Shown here: in pieces, positions 8,458 to 16,303 of the stretch | Layout: every line of letters starts with the position of its first letter | Position numbering within the stretch: position 1 is the stretch's first letter | Assembly (NCBI GenBank): GCA_964468725.1 | Contig: CAYXVU010000026.1 | Coordinates: forward strand, 1 to 39,959 | Reading direction: 5' to 3' | DNA length: 39,959 nt | From: CAYXVU01 sp964468725 | GTDB taxonomy: Bacteria > Acidobacteriota > Blastocatellia > UBA7656 | Position numbers and translations under genes: made by a program | Notes under the pieces: model-generated | Databases searched by the model: none | Told to the model about the DNA's origin: nothing | The model's input: only the letters and a program-made list of their open reading frames with translations

Positions 8458-9975
8458 ATGAAGCATTTTCAACTCGCTATCGTCTCTGTGTGGTTGCTCT
8501 CTGCGATGGTCGTCGCCGCGCAACCGCGCGCCAGCGAGGCGCAGATCAAAGAGGCCGCCGCCGCCATCGAACGTGGCGACTTGCCAACTGCCGAAGAGCG
8601 GTTGCGCAGCGTCTTGAAAAGCGATTCGCGTTCGGCAGTCGCCTGCAATCTGCTGGGTTTTGTCCTCTTTCACAAAGGCGATGCGCGAGAGGCTGAGACC
8701 TATTTGCGTCGCGCCCTCAGCATTGCGCCTGCCTTTGTTGCCGCGCGGCTGAACCTCGGCAACCTGCTGATGGCCATCGGGAGGGCGAAAGAGGCGGGCG
8801 CGGAGTTCGAACGCGCGGTTGTTGCCGAGCCAAAGAATGCGGCGGCACTTGCTGGTCTGGCAAGCGCGCTGGCTGCGCAAGAGTTGTGGGATGAAGCCAT
8901 CCAACAGTTGGCCATCGCGCGCGCTCTCGAACCGGCCAATGCGAGCTATGCGATGGCGCTTGCCGATGCCCTCTTGCGCGCCGGACGCACAGATGCGGCA
9001 GAGGCCTTGATCGCCGATCTGATGCGCACCGCTGAGCAAACGCCGCAACTGGCTGTCCCGCTTGCCACCTTGCTGGCGCAACACGGACGCTATGACCGCG
9101 CGCTGCCGCTACTGGAAGCGGCGACGAGTCGCGGGCAGAAAGATTTCGACACGCAGTACGCTTGGGGTTTTGTCTTATACAAACGCGGTCGTCTGCCGGA
9201 AGCGGAGAAAGCCTTGCGGTTGGCTGCCGATTTGCGACCGACCAGCGCCGACACGCACTTCGTTGTCGGGTTGGTGCTGACAGCGCAGGGCAAAGATGAT
9301 GATGGTGCGGCAGCGTTTGCACGCGCTGCCGCTTTGCGACCCTCGTTTGCCGAAGCCTATTACGAACTCGGTCGCCTCTATCTCAAACATAGCCGCTTCG
9401 AGTCGGCAGTGAGCGTGCTCACCCGCGCGACGATTGCTGCGCCTCGACACGCGCTCTATCAAGCGATGCTCGGTGACGCCTATTACTTTTGGGGACAACT
9501 CGACCGCGCCAAAGAAGCCTACACCAAAGCCTATGCGATGGATGAGACGGCGATGGACATCAATTATCGTCTCGGCGCGTTTCACCTCAAGATCGGGCAA
9601 TACAATGAAGCGGAACCCTACTTGCAACGCGAAATTGCATTGCATGCAGACCACCTCGAAGCCAATGCCAGTTACGGTGAAATGTGTTTGTTGTTGGGGC
9701 GTGACGGAGAGGCCGAGCGGTTGCTGCTGCGCGCTTTGCAACTGAAATCCGATCACGCGGGCGCGTTGTTTCAGTTGGGGCGTTTGCGTGTGCGCCAGCA
9801 ACGTTTCGCGGAAGCGCGCGCGGCCTTTCAACGGGTGGTCGAATTGGACGCCGCAAATGTGCAGGTACATTATCAACTGTTTTTGATCTACCGCCGTGCC
9901 GGTGAACATCAACTGGCAGCCAAAGAGTTGGAAGTGTTTCAGCAGATGGAACGCGCGCAGAAAGAGCGCAAGTAA
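8458..9975 (+). CDS. Secreted tetratricopeptide repeat protein
   Basis: 505 aa from ATG 8458, chosen because the protein then begins with a compact signal peptide (MKHFQLAIVSVWLLSAMVVA, cleavage near AAQ). An upstream in-frame ATG at 8422 would add 12 residues and a polar start. The mature protein is entirely TPR-like (AETYLRRALSIAPAFVAA, AEPYLQREIALHADHLEA and similar) and ends in HYQLFLIYRRAGEHQLAAKE, sharing the capping motif of its neighbours. It is the third pure-TPR protein of the block and lies 52 bp after the previous one. No function can be assigned beyond protein binding. Confidence 0.86.
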   Translation: MKHFQLAIVSVWLLSAMVVAAQPRASEAQIKEAAAAIERGDLPTAEERLRSVLKSDSRSAVACNLLGFVLFHKGDAREAETYLRRALSIAPAFVAARLNLGNLLMAIGRAKEAGAEFERAVVAEPKNAAALAGLASALAAQELWDEAIQQLAIARALEPANASYAMALADALLRAGRTDAAEALIADLMRTAEQTPQLAVPLATLLAQHGRYDRALPLLEAATSRGQKDFDTQYAWGFVLYKRGRLPEAEKALRLAADLRPTSADTHFVVGLVLTAQGKDDDGAAAFARAAALRPSFAEAYYELGRLYLKHSRFESAVSVLTRATIAAPRHALYQAMLGDAYYFWGQLDRAKEAYTKAYAMDETAMDINYRLGAFHLKIGQYNEAEPYLQREIALHADHLEANASYGEMCLLLGRDGEAERLLLRALQLKSDHAGALFQLGRLRVRQQRFAEARAAFQRVVELDAANVQVHYQLFLIYRRAGEHQLAAKELEVFQQMERAQKERK

Positions 9976-10050
9976 CCGGCGCGATGAGGTCGCTTGCTGC
10001 CGGGTGAGTTGCCGCTAGTAACCGTTGTTTACTCCCACGAGGTAGTTCAG

Positions 10051-10896
10051 ATGTTGATGAGACTGCTGAATTATCTGGAACAGAAGAGCCGGTGGTTTTT
10101 GCTGGCGGTGCTCTTTTTATTCATCCTGCTCTTGGGATTGATTGATGAGTTGACCGGAAAGAGTCTGTCGTTTGCGGTCTTCTATCTCTTCCCGGTGGCG
10201 CTGGCGGCTTGGTCACTGGGCAGGCGAACGGCGATGGGGTTTTCGCTGTTGAGTGCGTTGGTGTGGATGGAAGCCAATCTGACGGACGGACAGCGCAACT
10301 GGATTACCTTGTTGGATGTCATCAGTCGGCTGATCTTCTTTCTCATTATCAGTTTTCTGGTTGCGGCTCTGCGCGCATCGCTGGAAAAGGAGAAAGAGTC
10401 GGCGCGCACGGACTATTTAACCAAAGCGGCTAATGCGCGCGCCTTTTATGAATCGGCAGAAAGCGAATTGCAACGCGCACGGCGCTATCAGCGACCGTTT
10501 ACGATGATCTATTTCGATCTCGACAATTTCAAAGCCGTCAACGATGGCTTCGGGCACAGCGCCGGAGATCGTCTGTTGTGCTGCGTCAGCCAATCTTTGA
10601 AGGCGATGTTGCGCCGCACCGATGTGATTGCCCGCTTGGGCGGCGATGAGTTTGCCATTCTGTTGCCCGAAGCGGGCACAGAGGAAGGGCGCGTCGTGGC
10701 GGAGAAACTGCATCAACGACTAACGGCAGAGATGCAGGAGCATCAATGGCCAGTTACGTGCAGCATGGGGGTGCTCACCTGTCTGGGTGTGCCCGATAGT
10801 TTGGACTCACTCATTCGAAAAGCGGACGAGTTGGCCTATGCGGCAAAGACCGGCGGCAAAAATACTATTCGGTATGATGTCGTCGCTGCGCGCTAG
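10051..10896 (+). CDS. Membrane-bound diguanylate cyclase (GGDEF)
   Basis: 281 aa from ATG 10051, preceded by an ACGAGG Shine-Dalgarno-like sequence ending at 10042; the frame also contains a TTG at 9994, which is less likely. About four transmembrane helices occupy residues 1-110 (LLAVLFLFILLLG, FAVFYLFPVALAAW, LIFFLIISFLVAAL). The catalytic GGDEF domain follows, with intact GGDEF at 197-201 and an RxxD inhibitory site (RRTD, 188-191) at the canonical five-residue distance. It should make cyclic di-GMP from two GTP and be subject to product inhibition. The sensor part is short and lacks a recognisable ligand domain. It lies between the TPR genes and the CRTAC1 gene on the same strand and may signal for that block. 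Confidence 0.92.
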   Translation: MLMRLLNYLEQKSRWFLLAVLFLFILLLGLIDELTGKSLSFAVFYLFPVALAAWSLGRRTAMGFSLLSALVWMEANLTDGQRNWITLLDVISRLIFFLIISFLVAALRASLEKEKESARTDYLTKAANARAFYESAESELQRARRYQRPFTMIYFDLDNFKAVNDGFGHSAGDRLLCCVSQSLKAMLRRTDVIARLGGDEFAILLPEAGTEEGRVVAEKLHQRLTAEMQEHQWPVTCSMGVLTCLGVPDSLDSLIRKADELAYAAKTGGKNTIRYDVVAAR

Positions 10897-11058
10897 AGGA
10901 GTTCACCAATGAAGACAGGCAACGCGGCATCGGTTAAAGGTGATCGTTGACTGCACGACGGCATGAGACGACCTTTCCGGTTTGTTGTGATCTTGAATGC
11001 AGACTGATTGAGAGGCCAAGTTCGAAAGAGGATTATCAAACGATTTCGCAAAGGGGTT

Positions 11059-12783
11059 ATGAAGAAGCTGTTTACCGCAAACCGATTTGCCGCCGTTATC
11101 GCCATAGGGAGTCTGCTGGCGCTGGCAATCAACTCGCCTGCGCAGCAACGACCGCAGCCGAAACCGGCTCCGTCTGCGGCGGCAAAAGCCAAACCCATCG
11201 TCTTCACAGACGTGACGGCGGCGGCCAAAATTAACTGGGTCTGCGACCATTTGGCAACCCCCGAAAAGTACTTCATCGAAACGATGGGCGGCGGCGGCGC
11301 GTTTCTCGATTACGATCAAGACGGTTGGCTCGACATCTATCTGGTCAACGGCGGCGCAACGCCTTATCACAAACCGAAGGCGGCGATGCGCAACGCGCTC
11401 TATCGCAACAATGGCGATGGCACCTTTACTGACGTGACCGAAAAAGCGCGGGTTGTGGGAGGCGGCTACGGGCAAGGTGTGGCTGTTGGTGACATCAACA
11501 ACGATCATCATCCCGACATCTACATCACCAACTTCGGCAAAAACACGCTCTATCTGAACAACTGCGACGGCACGTTTACCGACATAACCGACAAAGCCGG
11601 AGTCGGCGATGCGCGTTGGAGCACGAGCGCGGCCTTCTTCGATTATGACAACGATGGCTTTCTTGATCTCTTCGTCTGCAATTACCTCGATTGGGATTTC
11701 TCGAAAAACATCTTCTGCGGCGAGAATCGTCCGGGCTACCGCTCCTATTGCCATCCTAATAACTTCAAAGGCGCAGCCAATGTTCTGTATCACAACAACG
11801 GCGATGGTACGTTTACCGATGTGACAAAACGAGCGGGCGTTGACAGCACTGAAGGCAAAGGCTTGGGCGTCGTGTGCGCCGATTTCAATCAAGACGGAAA
11901 TATGGACATCTTCGTCGCCAATGATGCGGTCAGAAACTTTCTCTTCGTCAACAAAGGCGATGGCACCTTCGAAGAGAGCGCGCTGATTGCCGAAGTCGCC
12001 TATGGGCTCAATGGCAAACCGCAGTCGGGTATGGGGTGTGATTTTGGCGATGTGGACGGCGACGGGTGGCTTGATCTGATCGTCACCAACATTGATCTGG
12101 AACCGAATAATCTGTATCGCAACAACGGCGATGACACCTTCACGGATTTGACCGTGAAGATGGGGCTGGCGAAAGTCGCGCTCCTGTTCAGTGGCTTCGG
12201 CGTGCGCTTGAGCGATTACGATAATGACGGCGATCTCGATTTGATCGTTGCCAACGGCCACCCGCTTGATAACGTTCACCTCTTCCGCGATGGCGTGACG
12301 TGGGCGGAACGCCCGTTCGTTCATGACAATCAACGCGGCGTTTTCACTGATGTTTCGGATGAACGCGGCGCGGCGATGAAGAAGCCGTACACCGGTCGCG
12401 GGCTGGCGATGGGCGATTATGACAATGACGGCGACAGCGATTTTTTGTTGATTCAAAATGTCGGCGCGCCGGTATTGCTGCGCAATGACGGTGGCAATCA
12501 AAACAACTGGGTCGGTTTGCAATTGAGCGGCAGCCAGTCGAACAGGGATGCGGTTGGGGCGCGGGTGACGGTGACGGCGGGCGATTTGAAGATCAGGCGT
12601 CAGATCGTTGGTGGCGCAAGCTATACGGCGGCGCATGATTTGCGCTTGCTCATCGGACTCGGACAACGCGCGAAAGTGGATGCGATTGAGATTCGTTGGC
12701 CGAGCGGAACGGTCGACAAACTGACAGAGGTCGCCATCAATCGCTACAGCAAAATCAAAGAGAGCGCTCCGGCGAAGAAATAG
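11059..12783 (+). CDS. CRTAC1 family protein: FG-GAP/VCBS propeller with ASPIC/UnbV domain
   Basis: 574 aa from ATG 11059; an upstream TTG at 11008 would add an implausible basic extension. There is a signal peptide (FAAVIAIGSLLALAINSPA). At least seven calcium-binding FG-GAP/VCBS loops of the form DxDxDGxxD follow: DYDQDGWLDIY, DINNDHHPDIY, DYDNDGFLDLF, DFNQDGNMDIF, DVDGDGWLDLI, DYDNDGDLDLI and DYDNDGDSDF, consistent with a beta-propeller. The C-terminal 80 residues are an ASPIC/UnbV domain (VGARVTV ... IEIRWPSGTVDKL). Such proteins are common next to TPR genes in Acidobacteriota and Planctomycetota; their biochemical role is not established. Probably extracellular or periplasmic. Confidence 0.92.
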   Translation: MKKLFTANRFAAVIAIGSLLALAINSPAQQRPQPKPAPSAAAKAKPIVFTDVTAAAKINWVCDHLATPEKYFIETMGGGGAFLDYDQDGWLDIYLVNGGATPYHKPKAAMRNALYRNNGDGTFTDVTEKARVVGGGYGQGVAVGDINNDHHPDIYITNFGKNTLYLNNCDGTFTDITDKAGVGDARWSTSAAFFDYDNDGFLDLFVCNYLDWDFSKNIFCGENRPGYRSYCHPNNFKGAANVLYHNNGDGTFTDVTKRAGVDSTEGKGLGVVCADFNQDGNMDIFVANDAVRNFLFVNKGDGTFEESALIAEVAYGLNGKPQSGMGCDFGDVDGDGWLDLIVTNIDLEPNNLYRNNGDDTFTDLTVKMGLAKVALLFSGFGVRLSDYDNDGDLDLIVANGHPLDNVHLFRDGVTWAERPFVHDNQRGVFTDVSDERGAAMKKPYTGRGLAMGDYDNDGDSDFLLIQNVGAPVLLRNDGGNQNNWVGLQLSGSQSNRDAVGARVTVTAGDLKIRRQIVGGASYTAAHDLRLLIGLGQRAKVDAIEIRWPSGTVDKLTEVAINRYSKIKESAPAKK

Positions 12784-12793
12784 ACCCGTCACT

Positions 12794-13828
12794 ATGGAAA
12801 TGAAAAGCAACTGGCAGCCGCCAAGCGATTGGCGAACCATTACAACGATTGACGCGCACACCGCTGGCGAGCCGTTCCGCGTCATCACCGGCGGTTTTCC
12901 TGCGCTCGAAGGCGACACCATGCTGGCGCGCAGGCGCTTTGCCAAGGAGCATTGCGACCACCTGCGCACGGCTTTGATGTGGGAGCCGCGCGGCCACGCC
13001 GATATGTACGGCTGCATCGTAACGCCGCCGGTTTCGCCGCAAGCAGACCTCGGCGTGCTCTTCATCCATAACGAAGGGTATTCGACGATGTGCGGGCACG
13101 GCATCATCGGACTGGCAACCGTTGTGCTTGAGACCGGAATGCTGTCGTTGCGCACGCCCGAAACGGTTATCCGAATGGACACGCCCGCCGGTTTGGTTAC
13201 GGCTAACGCGCGCGTGAGCGGCGGGAGAGTTACCAGCGTCGCCTTTCACAATGTGCCGTCTTTCGTCGTTGCGCTAGATGAAATGGTTGAGGTGCAGGGC
13301 GTCGGGCGAGTGCGCTATGACCTCGCATTCGGCGGCGCGTTTTACGCCTATGTGCAGGCCGCAGAGGTGGGATTACGCTGCGTGCCGGAAGACTACCGCG
13401 CGCTCATCGCAGTCGGAATGGCGATCAAACGAGCCGTGATGGCGACGCGCAAAATCGAACACCCTCTGGAAGCCGATTTAAGTTTTTTGTACGGCACGAT
13501 CTTTATCGGCGCAGCACAGTCAGAGGGCGCGCATTCGCGCAACGTCTGCATCTTTGCCGAAGGCGAAGTGGATCGCTCGCCGACCGGGACAGGCGTAAGC
13601 GGCAGAGTGGCCATTCATCAGGCGCGCGGCGAGATCGGTTTGTATCAGCCTATCGTGATTGAGAGCATCATCGGTTCGCGCTTCACAGGGCAAGCGGTCG
13701 AGGCGACGAAGTTTGGTGGCTATGACGCGGTGATTCCCGAAGTCGAAGGCAGCGCAACTATTATCGGGCGGCATGAATTTTTTCTTGATCCGCTGGATGA
13801 ACTGCGGAACGGATTCTTTTTACGATGA
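12794..13828 (+). CDS. Proline racemase family enzyme, trans-3-hydroxy-L-proline dehydratase type
   Basis: 344 aa, with full-length family architecture of two related halves. The first catalytic Cys is present (MCGHG, C100). At the second position the usual SPCGTG is SPTGTG, so the Cys is replaced by T264. In this family Cys/Cys enzymes are racemases or epimerases, whereas Cys/Thr enzymes are trans-3-hydroxy-L-proline dehydratases, which form delta1-pyrroline-2-carboxylate. The assignment therefore rests on one directly visible residue plus family knowledge. There is no signal peptide, so it is cytosolic. The stop overlaps the start of the deaminase gene by four bases (ATGA), indicating translational coupling. 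Confidence 0.87.
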   Translation: MEMKSNWQPPSDWRTITTIDAHTAGEPFRVITGGFPALEGDTMLARRRFAKEHCDHLRTALMWEPRGHADMYGCIVTPPVSPQADLGVLFIHNEGYSTMCGHGIIGLATVVLETGMLSLRTPETVIRMDTPAGLVTANARVSGGRVTSVAFHNVPSFVVALDEMVEVQGVGRVRYDLAFGGAFYAYVQAAEVGLRCVPEDYRALIAVGMAIKRAVMATRKIEHPLEADLSFLYGTIFIGAAQSEGAHSRNVCIFAEGEVDRSPTGTGVSGRVAIHQARGEIGLYQPIVIESIIGSRFTGQAVEATKFGGYDAVIPEVEGSATIIGRHEFFLDPLDELRNGFFLR

Positions 13829-14310
13829 GCGAAACGGACATCAAATTCTTACGCGCGGCAATCGCAGTCGCGCAACGCGCCCGCCGCAATGGCAATAATC
13901 CATTCGGCTCGGTGTTGGTGGACGGCGACGGCAAACTGGTTCTGGAAGCCGAAAATTCGACGCTCACCGAGCGTGACCCGACCGGCCACGCGGAGACCAA
14001 TTTGGCGCGCAGGGCATTCGCGCAGTTCGATTCGGCCTATTTAGCGGCTTGCACTCTCTACACCAGCACAGAACCCTGTGCGATGTGCTGCGGCGCGATC
14101 TTCTGGGCAGGCATCGGGCGCGTCGTCTATGCGCTCAGTCAAGCAAACTTTCACCAGTGGTTTGTGCCGCCGGGGTTGCCGACTTTGCATTTGCCAAGCC
14201 GAGAAGTCTTTGCCAGAGGGGAGAGAGCGGTTGAAGTCGTCGGCCCGGCCATCGAAGAAGAGGCGCGGACAGTGCATGAAGGTTATTGGACGACGTTGTG
14301 GAATACATAG
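13825..14310 (+). CDS. Nucleoside/guanine deaminase family protein (CMP/dCMP deaminase fold)
   Basis: 161 aa. The zinc site is complete: HAE (H55, E57) and PCAMC (C85, C88). The size and the sequence after the zinc site (AGIGRVVYALS, then an FHQWFVPPG-like segment and a C-terminal helix) fit the guanine deaminase/nucleoside deaminase branch better than the tRNA adenosine deaminase TadA, which carries other tRNA-contacting motifs. It should hydrolytically deaminate a purine or pyrimidine base or nucleoside; the substrate cannot be fixed. Its ATG overlaps the preceding stop as ATGA, so translation is probably coupled to the hydroxyproline dehydratase, an unusual partnership. Confidence 0.88.
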   Translation: MSETDIKFLRAAIAVAQRARRNGNNPFGSVLVDGDGKLVLEAENSTLTERDPTGHAETNLARRAFAQFDSAYLAACTLYTSTEPCAMCCGAIFWAGIGRVVYALSQANFHQWFVPPGLPTLHLPSREVFARGERAVEVVGPAIEEEARTVHEGYWTTLWNT

Positions 14311-14408
14311 CGGCAGGGTGAAGGCTTAGGCGCAAGAATCATCAAAGAAGCGCGGGTGGGGACGGCCTGCTTCTTGCAACCGTCGCGGAGAGCGATAAAG
14401 GGGAGCCT

Positions 14409-14600
14409 ATGGCGGAAACACCTGATCGAGCAAAAACGATTGGCGGCACAGCGATCATTCTGGGTATGGCAACCGGCATTGCCGGTTTGGCGCTCGGCTG
14501 TCTGGCTTATGCGGGCGGTAAGAGCGAAGGCGCAGGATTATGTCTGATCGCCGCCGCGTTCGCTTTCGGATTGATTGCCAATGCCGTATTTCGTCGGTAA
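14409..14600 (+). CDS. Small two-helix membrane protein of unknown function
   Basis: 63 aa, preceded by a good ribosome binding site (AAAGGGGAG, 14397-14405). The chain has a short polar N-terminus and two hydrophobic segments (about 12-34 and 41-60) separated by a KSEGAG turn, ending in FRR, so a helical hairpin in the inner membrane with a positive C-terminus is likely. No family is recognised. It stands alone between the deaminase and malQ, 35 bp before the latter. Confidence 0.65.
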   Translation: MAETPDRAKTIGGTAIILGMATGIAGLALGCLAYAGGKSEGAGLCLIAAAFAFGLIANAVFRR

Positions 14601-14635
14601 TGGAAAAGTAAAAAAGAGACTGAGTGGAGAATCCG

Positions 14636-16189
14636 GTGAAAACGAGTTTTTCAAGAGCCAGCGGGATTTTATTGCACCCCACATCATTGCCCGGCAAGTT
14701 TGGCATTGGTGATTTGGGCGACGAAGCCTATGCCTTCGCCGAGTTTTTAGTGACCAGCGGACAGGGTCTCTGGCAAGTCTTGCCGCTCGGCCCGACGGGC
14801 TATGGCGATTCCCCTTATCAATGCTTTTCGGCCATTGCGGGCAACCCGTTGCTGGTCAGCCCTGAGCGCTTGGTTGAAAGCGGATTGTTGTCCAGCGAAG
14901 ATGTGAAACACGTGCCGCGTTTTTCCGCCGAACGTATCGAATTCGGGCGCGTGATCGAATACAAGGACAACCTGCTTAGGCGAGCTTTCGAGAATTTCAA
15001 CCGCACAACCGATACCTTATTGCGCGCGGATTTTCTGGGCTTTTGTCAGAAGGCGGACGGCTGGCTCAGCGATTATGCGCTCTTTCGCGCCCTCAAAGAC
15101 GCGCACGGCGGCGCGGCGTGGAATCGGTGGGAGCCGGGACTAGCACAACGGACGAAGAGTGCATTGACAACTGCGCAAGAGGAGTTGCGCGAGCAGATCG
15201 AGGCGCACAAGTTCTATCAATACCTCTTCTTCAAACAGTGGACGGCGCTCAAGACCTTTGCTAACGAACGCGGCTTGAAGATCATTGGCGATATTCCCAT
15301 CTTTGTCGCCTATGACTCGGCAGATGTCTGGACGCATCCGAATCTCTTCAAACTCAACGACGATGGCAGCCCAAAGGTGATTGCCGGAGTGCCGCCTGAT
15401 TACTTCAGCAAGACCGGGCAACTGTGGGGCAATCCAATCTACGATTGGGAGACGATGCGGGCGACGAAGTTTCACTGGTGGATTGAGCGCCTGCGCTCGA
15501 CCTTCCATCTGTTCGACATCGCGCGGCTCGATCACTTTCGCGGCTTTGCCGCCTGTTGGGAAGTGCCCGCCGGTGAGCAGACAGCCGAGCGCGGGCAATG
15601 GGTCGAAACGCCGGGGCGCGAATTGTTCAACGTCTTGCAACAAGCCTTCGGCCAGTTGCCGATTATTGCGGAAGACCTCGGCGTGATTACTCCCGATGTC
15701 GAAGCCTTGCGCGATGATTTCAACTTTCCCGGCATGCGAATTTTGCAATTCGGGTTTAGCAGCGATAGTGCAAACCTCGATTTGCCGCACAACTATGTGC
15801 CGAACGCCGTTGTCTATACCGGCACGCACGATAACGATACCACCGTCGGGTGGTTCAATTCGCAAGCGGGGAAAGGCTCGACGCGTGATGCGGCGCAGAT
15901 CAAACGCGAGCGCGAGCGTTGTCTGCGCTATCTGCGCTCGAACGGGGAAGAGGTGCATTGGGATTTCATCGAAGCGGTTTTCGCTTCGGTTGCCTGTTTG
16001 GCCATCGTGCCCATGCAGGATTTGCTCGGACTCGATTCGCAGGCGCGCATGAATTTGCCCGCCAGCAGCGAAGGTAACTGGGGCTGGCGGTTTAAGCATG
16101 GTGTCGTGACCAAACGCATGAGCCATCGGTTGCGCGAATTAAGCGAGTTATACGGTCGCCTGCTCAAAGGGGAAACCGCGCAAGGGTGA
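14636..16189 (+). CDS. malQ: 4-alpha-glucanotransferase (amylomaltase, GH77)
   Basis: 517 aa from GTG 14636, which has GGAGA at 14626-14630 as ribosome binding site; a GTG at 14624 would add four residues. GH77 hallmarks run throughout: SGILLHPTSLPG near the N-terminus, LPLGPTGYGDSPYQ, GDIPIFVAYDSADVW, and GVPPDYFSKTGQLWGNP. The catalytic triad is intact: D299 (RLDHFRG), E346 (AEDLG) and D399 (GTHDNDT), at positions close to those of Thermus amylomaltase. There is no signal peptide. The enzyme transfers maltodextrin segments between alpha-1,4-glucan chains in the cytosol, releasing glucose. It heads the region with a transporter and two more GH13 enzymes, consistent with use of imported maltodextrins. 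Confidence 0.95.
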   Translation: MKTSFSRASGILLHPTSLPGKFGIGDLGDEAYAFAEFLVTSGQGLWQVLPLGPTGYGDSPYQCFSAIAGNPLLVSPERLVESGLLSSEDVKHVPRFSAERIEFGRVIEYKDNLLRRAFENFNRTTDTLLRADFLGFCQKADGWLSDYALFRALKDAHGGAAWNRWEPGLAQRTKSALTTAQEELREQIEAHKFYQYLFFKQWTALKTFANERGLKIIGDIPIFVAYDSADVWTHPNLFKLNDDGSPKVIAGVPPDYFSKTGQLWGNPIYDWETMRATKFHWWIERLRSTFHLFDIARLDHFRGFAACWEVPAGEQTAERGQWVETPGRELFNVLQQAFGQLPIIAEDLGVITPDVEALRDDFNFPGMRILQFGFSSDSANLDLPHNYVPNAVVYTGTHDNDTTVGWFNSQAGKGSTRDAAQIKRERERCLRYLRSNGEEVHWDFIEAVFASVACLAIVPMQDLLGLDSQARMNLPASSEGNWGWRFKHGVVTKRMSHRLRELSELYGRLLKGETAQG

Positions 16190-16303
16190 CGCCTTTGCCG
16201 GTTGACGGCAGTCGGGCGTCGGCAACGGTAAGCGATTAACCTGAGTGCCAAACCTATCGGATCTGTCCGTTACGACAGACGGTTTGTCGCCGATCAATCA
16301 ATT

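Noticed and set aside
10903..13182. A 759-codon open frame on the minus strand across the CRTAC1 gene
   Set aside because: It is antisense to a gene with clear FG-GAP and ASPIC/UnbV domains; the repetitive Asp/Gly/Asn codons leave the opposite strand stop-free and give an Ile/Val-rich, familyless protein.
13825..14310. tRNA adenosine deaminase TadA
   Set aside because: The zinc site fits, but the C-terminal half follows the guanine/nucleoside deaminase pattern, and the gene is coupled to a catabolic enzyme.
15140..16126. A 328-codon minus-strand frame inside malQ
   Set aside because: It is fully antisense to a conserved GH77 enzyme and has no recognisable domain or ribosome binding site.
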